Source: Solirubrobacterales bacterium
Lineage (GTDB): Bacteria > Actinomycetota > Thermoleophilia > Solirubrobacterales > Solirubrobacteraceae
Direction of reading: 5' to 3'
NCBI GenBank assembly: GCA_027451345.1
Contig: DAIDJO010000095.1
Span: forward strand, 1 to 64,000
Length of the DNA stretch: 64,000 nucleotides
The position numbers and the translations under genes are program-made. The notes under the pieces were generated by a model. It did not search any database. It saw only the letters and a list, made by a program, of their open reading frames with translations, and had not been told where the DNA came from. Shown here piece by piece: positions 56,952-64,000 of the stretch (the first letter of the stretch is position 1; every line of letters begins with the position of its first letter).

Positions 56952-58022
56952 TCACGCGTTGGGCGCGAGCTCGGTGCCGGCGCCCCGCCGCCGCAGCGCC
57001 ACCTCCGGCGTCCGCGCCGCGGCGATCTCCCCGGCGTCGTGCCCGGAGGAGCGCACGCGGAACCCGGCGTCGGCGATCATCTCGAGGTCCGCGGCGGCCG
57101 CCTGCCCCTCGCTCGTCAGATAGTCCCCGAGGAAGAGCGAGTTGGCCAGGTGCAGCGCGACCGGTTGCAGCGAGCGCAGATGCATCTCTCGGCCGCCGGC
57201 CATGCGGATCTCGCGATCCGGGCAGGTGAAGCGGGCGAGCGCGAGGATGCGCAGGCAACGCAGCGGCGTGAGCAGCGAGGTCCCGGCGAGCGGCGTGCCG
57301 TCGAAGGGCATCAGGAAGTTCACCGGGATCGAGTCGCTGTCGAGCTCGCGCAGCGCGAAGAGGGTGTCGATCACCTCGTCGTCGCTCTCCCCCATCCCGA
57401 CGATCAGCCCCGAGCACGGTGACAGACCGGCCTGCTTGGCCCGCTGCACCGTCTGCACGCGGTCGTCATAGGTGTGGGTGCTGCAGATCTCGGCGTAGCG
57501 GGACTCGGCCGTGTTGAGGTTGTGGTTGTACGCGTCCACGCCGGCGGCCTTCAGCATCTCCGCCTGGCCGTCGCGCAGGAGGCCGAGGCAGGCGCACACC
57601 TCGACGTGCGGGTGCTCGGCCTTCAGCTCGTCGACGAGCTCGGCGAACCGCTCGACGTCGCCGGCGCTCGGGCCGCGGCCACTGGCCACCATGCAGATGC
57701 GCGAGGCGCCGCCCTCGATGCCGGCCCGCGCCTGAGCCAGAGCCTCCTCCTGGGGGAGCCAGCGGTACTTCAGGACGTCGGCCTCGGAACCGAGGCGCTG
57801 CGAGCAGTAGCCGCAGTCCTCCGGGCAGAGACCCGATTTCAGGTTGACGAGGTAATTGACCTTCACCCAGTCGCCGAAGTGCTCCCGGCGCAGGCGCGCG
57901 CCCGCGGCGACCAGGTCCATGACCTCCTCGTCGGGGGCGGCGAGGATCGCACGAGCGTCGTTACGGCTCAGCACCGCGCCCCCGAGTTGCTGATCGGCGA
58001 GGTCGTTCCAGTTGGCGGCCAT
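56952..58022 (-). CDS. bioB: Biotin synthase (radical SAM)
   Basis: [54 protein letters not shown]. Confidence 0.96.
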   Translation of the reverse strand: MAANWNDLADQQLGGAVLSRNDARAILAAPDEEVMDLVAAGARLRREHFGDWVKVNYLVNLKSGLCPEDCGYCSQRLGSEADVLKYRWLPQEEALAQARAGIEGGASRICMVASGRGPSAGDVERFAELVDELKAEHPHVEVCACLGLLRDGQAEMLKAAGVDAYNHNLNTAESRYAEICSTHTYDDRVQTVQRAKQAGLSPCSGLIVGMGESDDEVIDTLFALRELDSDSIPVNFLMPFDGTPLAGTSLLTPLRCLRILALARFTCPDREIRMAGGREMHLRSLQPVALHLANSLFLGDYLTSEGQAAAADLEMIADAGFRVRSSGHDAGEIAAARTPEVALRRRGAGTELAPNA

Positions 58023-58057
58023 GTTCTGAAGCCTACCGTCGCGGCCCGATCGGCGGC

Positions 58058-59837
58058 TCACACGCGCGAGCGGGCCCGGCCCTCGCCTACAGCCGTGGGC
58101 CCCGGGACGGTGCCGAACAGCACCGTCCGGTTGCGGCCGCCGCGCTTGGCCTCGTACATGGCGGCGTCCGCCTCGGCGATCAGGCGCTCGCTCGTGCCGC
58201 CGGCGGTGAGCGTGCTGACCCCGGCCGAGACGGTGAGCGGCCCCACGTCGACGAACGGGGCCGAGGCGATCGCGGCTCGGACCTGGTCGGCGGCCGTGAA
58301 GGCGTCCTCACCGTCGGTCTCGGCCAGGATCCAGGCGAACTCCTCCCCGCCGATCCGCGCCACCGTCTCGCTCCGGCGCGCCTGAGCGCTCAGCCGGGCG
58401 CCGAGCTCGTGCAGGACGCGATCGCCCACCGGGTGGCCGTGGATGTCGTTGACGCGCTTGAAGTTGTCGAGGTCGAGCAGGACGAGGCTGAGCGGGCGCC
58501 CGTGGCGCTGCGCCCGGGCGATCTCATTGGCGAGGCTCTGGTCGAACCACTGCCGGTTCGGCAGGCCGGTGACGGCGTCGGTGGTGGCCTGATGGGTCAG
58601 GGTCTGCCACGCCTCGGCGTTGCCGATGGCCAGCTGGACGAGGTCGGCGAAGCTCTCGAGTGGCTCGAGCATCTCCGGTCCGGCCCGGTCCGGGTCGGCC
58701 GAGGCGGTCGCGAGGGCGCCCCACAGGCGTCCGTTGACGCGAATCGGCGCCGCCGCGCCCGCACGCAGGCCACGATCCCGGAACGGCGCCGTCTGCGGGG
58801 GATGCTCCCCGTAGTTGACGGCGGCCGCGCGTCCCGTGCGCAGGACCGCGCCCGTCGCCGTCCGGTCGCCGGGCACGACCGTGACCTGCCCGCCCCCCCT
58901 CCGTCAGCGGGGGGTCGATCGCGAGCAGCCCGGCGGTGCCGCTGGGATCGAAGCGGAAGACCATCGCCATCTCGAGGTTGAAGAGCTTCCGCAGGTGCGC
59001 CGTGACGGAGCCGGCGACGGCGGCCGGCGTGGCGTGGTCGGCGACGAGCCGCGCGACGTCGCGCAGGGCGGCGGCCGTCGCCTCGTTGCGGCGCTGCTCG
59101 GTGATGTCGATGCAGATGACCATCCCGGCGTTGATCGCTCCATCGCTCTCGCGCACCGGCCCCGCGCGGAGGCTGAAGACGCGGTGCCCGATGTCCCGCT
59201 GCCAGGAGACCGACCGGCCCGCCAGCGCCGCGTGGTAGCGCGGCTCGAGCTCGGCCGCCAACGCCGCCGGGAAGGCCTCGTGCAGCATGCGGCCCTCGAG
59301 CGTCTCGCGCGTGTAGCCGAACAGCTCGAGCTCCTCGCCGTCTGCGACGAGGAAGCGCAGGTCGGCATCGAACAGCAGCACGAAGCCACCGGGCACGCTG
59401 CGGACGAGCGCGCGGTAGCGGTCGCTGCTCAGTGCGGCGGCCCGCTCGGCCCGGACCCGCGCGCTGATGTCGGCGACGAGCACGTGGAAGCCGCGCCCCT
59501 CGCCCGCGACGAGGTCCGGCACATACGAGGCCTGCGTGTACCGGGTGGCGCCGCTCGTGTCGACGAGCGTGCGCTGGAACTCCTGAGCCTCGCCGGCGAG
59601 CACCCCCTCGATGTGGGGGAGGTTCCTGGCATAGAGCTCGGGGCCGAGCAGGTCGCGGATGTGCTTGCCGTGCAGCTCCTCCGGGGTCACGCCGAACCAG
59701 TCGACGTACGCCCGGTTGGCGACACGGTTGCGGCACGCTCGATCCCAGTAGGCGACCATCGCTGGAAGATGGTCGATCACCCCCAGCAGCTCGTCCAGCT
59801 CGCCGCGCGGAGCCGATCGCTGCTCGTCAATGGTCAA
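58058..59837 (-). pseudogene. PAS-PAS-GAF-GGDEF diguanylate cyclase, frameshifted at a 7-G tract (58893-58899)
   Basis: N-terminal ORF 59837-58524 carries PAS domains and ...GTAGLLAIDPPLTEGG, then loses homology; the other frame continues GGQVTVVPGDRTATGAVLRTGR...[21 protein letters not shown] (GGEEF). Confidence 0.82.
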
Positions 59838-59950
59838 GAAAATGGCACCCCACCGGAGACTACCCTTTCACCGGTAATCGCCTGGCGGGATGGGAAATTG
59901 AGGCCGCCGCCGGGCCGGCGGTCCGCTGACCGCCGGCCGGCCTGGCCGGG

Positions 59951-60889
59951 TCAGCGCACCACTGGTTCGACCTGCCCGAGCAGCTCGAGCGACCGGCGGT
60001 CGGGCATGCCCTCCCAGTCGCCCGAGACGGTCACGGCCAGGGCACCGGCCGCGACGGCGGTCGCGAGCCGTCGCTCGACGGGCGCGCCCAGGACCAGCTC
60101 CGCCAGGTACCCGGCGACGAACGCATCGCCGGCGCCAACGGTGTCGAGCACGGCCACGCTCAGCGCCGGGACCTCGTGGGTGGTGTGATCGATCCGGGCC
60201 AGGCAGCCGGCGGCGCCGAGCGTGATGATGACCTGGGTGGGGCCGAGCGCCTCCAGCGCGAGCGCCGATTCCAGGGGGTCGATGGTCCCGGTCACGATCG
60301 CCGCCTCCTGCGCTCCGGCGAACACGACGTCGGACTGGGCCACGGCGGCCGTCAGCGCCGGCGCGGCGGCGGTCTCGTCCCACAGCGCGCGGCGGTAGTT
60401 GAGGTCGAAGCTGACGGTCACGCCCGCCGCCCGTGCCACCGCGACCGCGTGCGCGATGGCCCGGGCGGGGTCATCGCCCAGGGCGAGCGTGATGCCGCTG
60501 GCATGGAAGACGGCGGCGTCCGCGACGAGCGCATCGGGGATGTCGGAGGCACAGAGGTGCGATCCGGCGCTGCCCTGACGGAAGTACTCCACGCGGCCCC
60601 GCTGGGGGGCGGGCCGCCAGCGGATCATCAGTCCGGTCGGCGCCGGATCGGTCGTGGCCGCCGCCTCCACCTGTTCGGCGCGGAGTTCGCGCCTGACCAG
60701 GGCGCCCGCGGCGTCGTCGCCGAGCCGCCCGATCCAGACCGCGGGCACGCCGAGCCGCCGCACCCCGATCGCGACGTTGGACTCCGACCCGCCGATCCCG
60801 AACGCCATCGCCTCTCCGGCCCGCGGGACGCCCGGCGTCGACTGGACGAGCAGTCCCATCGTCTCGCCGGCGGTGACGAGCCCCCTCAC
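59951..60889 (-). CDS. PfkB family sugar kinase (2-keto-3-deoxygluconate kinase-like)
   Basis: FGIGGSESNVAIGVRRLGVPAVWIGRLGDDAAG; VLDTVGAGDAFVAGYLAEL; GTGA overlap with the upstream dehydratase. Confidence 0.88.
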   Translation of the reverse strand: MRGLVTAGETMGLLVQSTPGVPRAGEAMAFGIGGSESNVAIGVRRLGVPAVWIGRLGDDAAGALVRRELRAEQVEAAATTDPAPTGLMIRWRPAPQRGRVEYFRQGSAGSHLCASDIPDALVADAAVFHASGITLALGDDPARAIAHAVAVARAAGVTVSFDLNYRRALWDETAAAPALTAAVAQSDVVFAGAQEAAIVTGTIDPLESALALEALGPTQVIITLGAAGCLARIDHTTHEVPALSVAVLDTVGAGDAFVAGYLAELVLGAPVERRLATAVAAGALAVTVSGDWEGMPDRRSLELLGQVEPVVR

Positions 60890-62523
60890 AGCACGGCTCC
60901 CAGCTGCCACGGCACGAATTCCTCGTCGCCCACGCCGAACTCCTCGCTCTTCGTGCGTCGACCCGAGGCCACGGCGATGATCTCCTCGAACAGCCGCTCG
61001 CCGAGCTCGCTGACCGTCGCGCTGCCGTCGAGCACGGCGCCGCAGTCGACGTCCATGTCATCGCGCATCCGCCTGTAGAGCTCACTGGTCGAGGCGAGTT
61101 TCAGGCTCGGCGCGAGCCGGCAGCCGAAGACCGAGCCCCGCCCGGTGGTGAAGGCGACGATGTTCGCCCCCCCGGCCACGATCCCCGTCACCGACACCGG
61201 GTCGTAGCCGGGCGTGTCCATGAAGACCAGGCCGTGCTCGGTCACGGGCTCGGCGTAGCGGTAGACGGCGCGGAGCGGCGTCGTTCCCCCCTTGGCCACG
61301 GCGCCGAGCGACTTCTCCTCGATCGTCGTGATCCCGCCCGCGCGGTTGCCCGGGGATGGGTTGCTCTGCAGGCTCTCCCCCTGCGCGGCCGTGTAGCGCT
61401 CCCACCAGGCGACCCGGTCGAGCAGCGCCGCTGCCACCTCCGGCGAAGCGGCGCGCCGCGTGAGGAGGTGCTCCGCCCCATGGATCTCCGGTGTCTCCGC
61501 CAGCACCGCGGTGCCTCCGGCCGCCACCAGGCGGTCGACGGCGGCGCCCAGCACGGGGTTGGCGCTCACCCCCGACCAGCTGTCCGAGCCGCCACAGTTG
61601 AGACCCAGGATGAGCGCGGCGAGCGGTAGCGGCGTCCGCCTGCGCTCCAGGTCGGGCAGCAGCTCGCGCACCTGGTGGATTCCTCGCCGGACGGATGCCG
61701 CCGAGCCCCCGAGCTCCTGGATCACGAGCGGCGCCACGAGCCCGAGGCCGTCGGTCAGCTCCGCCATCTGGTTGACCTCGCAGCCGAGACCGACGAGCAC
61801 GACTCCACCGACATTGGGGTGTCGGGCATATCCGGTGAGCGTGCGTCGCAGGAGCGCCAGCCCCTCGCCGTCGGCGGCCAGCCCGCAGCCGGTGCCGTGC
61901 GTGATGGGGAGCACGCCGTCGACCCCCGGGTGCTCCGCGAGGCCGTCGGGCCCCGAGAACGCCGCGGCGATCCGCTTCACCACGGTCGCCGAGCAGTTGA
62001 CGGTGCTGATGATCGCCAGGTGGTTGCGGGTGCCCGCGCGGCCGTCGGAGCGGAGAAAGCCGTCAAAGGTGCGTCCCTGCGCCGTCCCCTGAGGGGATGT
62101 CCATTCGACCGGCGCGTCAACCGGCCCGAAGCGCGAGCCGTCGCCGCCCGCCGGCGAACGGAGGTTGTGCTCGTGCACGTGCTCGCCGGCGCGAATCCCG
62201 CGCGTGGCCAGGCCGATCGGCTGACCGTACTTGCGGACCTCGCTCCCGGCCGGCAGGTCTGTCAGCGCGAGTTTGTGCCCGCGGGGGATCGCCTCACGGA
62301 CGGTGAGGTGCCGGTCACCGACGAGCACCTCCTGGCCGGCCGCGAGGTCGACGCAGGCCAGGCCGACGGGATCGCCCGCCGCGAGCGTGACGACGGCGTC
62401 GTGCGGGCCGGTTGACACGGTCACCGGCTCAACGTCCAACTGGCCCGGGAGGAGCGCAGGGAACGGTGCCCGGTCGCCCGGATCGGTACCATCCGGGCGT
62501 AGGTGAACGGTCTGCGGCCACAC
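60886..62523 (-). CDS. UxaA/GarD family sugar-acid (altronate/galactarate) dehydratase
   Basis: N-terminal SAF-like domain, GYARHPNVGGVVLVGLGCEVNQ, LGLNCGGSDSWSGVSANPVLGAAVD, GNRAGGITTIEEKSLGAVAKGG. Confidence 0.92.
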   Translation of the reverse strand: MWPQTVHLRPDGTDPGDRAPFPALLPGQLDVEPVTVSTGPHDAVVTLAAGDPVGLACVDLAAGQEVLVGDRHLTVREAIPRGHKLALTDLPAGSEVRKYGQPIGLATRGIRAGEHVHEHNLRSPAGGDGSRFGPVDAPVEWTSPQGTAQGRTFDGFLRSDGRAGTRNHLAIISTVNCSATVVKRIAAAFSGPDGLAEHPGVDGVLPITHGTGCGLAADGEGLALLRRTLTGYARHPNVGGVVLVGLGCEVNQMAELTDGLGLVAPLVIQELGGSAASVRRGIHQVRELLPDLERRRTPLPLAALILGLNCGGSDSWSGVSANPVLGAAVDRLVAAGGTAVLAETPEIHGAEHLLTRRAASPEVAAALLDRVAWWERYTAAQGESLQSNPSPGNRAGGITTIEEKSLGAVAKGGTTPLRAVYRYAEPVTEHGLVFMDTPGYDPVSVTGIVAGGANIVAFTTGRGSVFGCRLAPSLKLASTSELYRRMRDDMDVDCGAVLDGSATVSELGERLFEEIIAVASGRRTKSEEFGVGDEEFVPWQLGAVL

Positions 62524-62606
62524 GCTGTGCCAACTCCTGCATCCTGGGGAGCATACCCCCGCGCAGTGTCAGCCCGTGAACCCGGCCGCCGGGTGCATCG
62601 TTGACC

Positions 62607-64000
62607 GTGGAGCGCCCGAACTTCCTGTTGGTGTACACCGACCAGCAGCGCTTCGACGCCCTTGGGGTCAATGGCAACTCGGTCATCCAGACACCGCATA
62701 CGGATGCCCTCGCCCGCACGGGGAGCAACTTCCGGAACATGTACGCCGCCAGCCCGAACTGCATGCCGTCGCGGGCGGCGTTCGCCACGGGCCGCTACCC
62801 CCATGTCAACGGGGTGCGGTGGAATGGCATGCGCCTCCCGGCTCACGAGGTGACCTTCATGCAACGGTTGGCCGATGCCGGATATGACACGGTGCTGTAT
62901 GGCAAGTTGCATCTGTCTCCGCACCAGTCCAGGCGCGGCGATGACCCGACGTTCGGCTTTGGGATCGCCAACATCGCCGAGAATCTCCGTCCCCATGCCC
63001 ACAGCGCGTATCGCGACTGGCTGAGTGCCAACTATCCGGATCATGTGGACGACGCTCGGCTCGTCACCTATGACGACTCCCTGCAGGTGTGGGTCCGCAG
63101 CCTTCCGGCCGAGGCACACTTCTCGTCGTGGGCGGGCAACGAGATGGTGAGCTTTCTCGAGTCGGGTCCGCGAGAGCCATTCTTCGCGACGGTGTCATTC
63201 GTCGACCCGCACCATCCGTTCGCGCCTCCGGAACCCTATGCGTCGATGTACGACCCCGGGGATGTGCCGCAGCCCTCCTACACACCGGGGGAGCTCGATG
63301 ACAAGCCGCCTCACTTCCTGGATGCGCACGTCGGGAAGGTTGACCTCGTGCTGGGGCTGGCGGCGAACCGCAAGGGTGTCGGGAGCCTGCCCCGGACGAG
63401 GGCTGACCTCCGTCAGGTCGACGCGGAGATGTGGGGCCGTCTCGTCGCTCATTACTACGGGATGGTGACTCTGATCGACGATCAGGTCGGACGGGTGATG
63501 GCCGCGCTCGGGGATCTGGCCGATCGCACCGTCGTCATCTTCATGTCCGACCATGGTGAACTGCTGGGCGACCACGGCCTGCTGTTCAAGGGGCCCCACC
63601 ACTATGACTGCCTCCTGCGCGTCCCGACGATCATCCGCGTTCCCGGAGCGCCACCGCGCCAGGTCGACGGACTCGTGGAGCAGATTGACATCACCTCCAC
63701 CATCCTCGAGCTCGCCGGGATCGAACCGGCCGCCGGGATGCAGGGCACCTCGCTCGTGGACACGCTGCTCGGCCACCCGGGGGAGGGCCGTGAATCGGTG
63801 CTGGTCGAGCGGACCGACCTCTACTGGGAGCTCGACATGCGCACCGTGCGCACCGCGCAGTGGAAGCTGACGCATTACGCCGGGCGAGAGTTCGGCGAGC
63901 TGTTCGATCTTGCCAATGACCCGGGTGAACTGGTGAATCGCTGGGACGATCCGGCGTATCGCACGGTCAGGAGTGATCTGGTGAGTCACCTCGTGGACCG
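62607..64000 (+). CDS. Sulfatase (type I, partial at window end)
   Basis: GTG start; PNFLLVYTDQQRFDALGVNGN; formylglycine motif CMPSRAAFATGRYPHVNGVRWNG; VIFMSDHGELLGDHGLLFKG; open to window edge. Confidence 0.9.
   Translation, partial: MERPNFLLVYTDQQRFDALGVNGNSVIQTPHTDALARTGSNFRNMYAASPNCMPSRAAFATGRYPHVNGVRWNGMRLPAHEVTFMQRLADAGYDTVLYGKLHLSPHQSRRGDDPTFGFGIANIAENLRPHAHSAYRDWLSANYPDHVDDARLVTYDDSLQVWVRSLPAEAHFSSWAGNEMVSFLESGPREPFFATVSFVDPHHPFAPPEPYASMYDPGDVPQPSYTPGELDDKPPHFLDAHVGKVDLVLGLAANRKGVGSLPRTRADLRQVDAEMWGRLVAHYYGMVTLIDDQVGRVMAALGDLADRTVVIFMSDHGELLGDHGLLFKGPHHYDCLLRVPTIIRVPGAPPRQVDGLVEQIDITSTILELAGIEPAAGMQGTSLVDTLLGHPGEGRESVLVERTDLYWELDMRTVRTAQWKLTHYAGREFGELFDLANDPGELVNRWDDPAYRTVRSDLVSHLVD

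Noticed and set aside
58023-58057. Biotin-operon promoter/operator immediately upstream of bioB
   Set aside because: Only about 35 bp separate bioB from the GGDEF gene and no convincing BirA/BioR-type palindrome was seen.
59838-59950. Possible c-di-GMP riboswitch upstream of the GGDEF gene
   Set aside because: A short accgg/ccggt hairpin is present, but I could not match the GEMM-I/II conserved core, so it is not claimed.

Overview
This is a 64 kb window of very GC-rich, densely coding DNA with an actinobacterial look (probably Thermoleophilia/Solirubrobacterales-like, inferred from gene content only). I found no rRNA, tRNA, CRISPR array, prophage or transposase. Main modules, left to right: (1) a UBP-type zinc finger overlapping a cyclic-nucleotide-binding-domain thioredoxin reductase, plus kynureninase; (2) a TetR/SDR pair; (3) a LacI regulator and GH79-like hydrolase, divergent from a ureohydrolase, APC permease and metallophosphoesterase, with two LacI-type operators; (4) an Lrp regulator divergent from a single-chain 2-oxoacid dehydrogenase E1, E2 and lipoate ligase; (5) a ~15 kb one-strand L-rhamnose operon (ABC transporter, extra fucose/arabinose-isomerase-like enzyme, mutarotase, kinase, isomerase, aldolase-dehydrogenase fusion, LutABC, DeoR regulator); (6) a DAB-type inorganic-carbon operon (DabA, DabB, PII-like protein, an uncharacterised leading ORF) with a divergent winged-helix regulator; (7) a leucine/isovalerate (liu) cluster; (8) a 2-oxoacid:ferredoxin oxidoreductase operon with a GltD-like flavoprotein; (9) a biotin operon bioBAFD whose bioF carries an in-frame amber codon, next to a PAS/GAF/GGDEF gene frameshifted at a 7-G tract; (10) altronate dehydratase, KDG kinase and a sulfatase truncated by the window edge. 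The strongest leads are the DAB/PII-like operon with its unknown leading ORF, the two gene lesions, the hairpins bracketing the solute-binding-protein cistron, and the zf-UBP/TrxR pair. All annotations come from reading the sequence and translations by eye; no searches were run.
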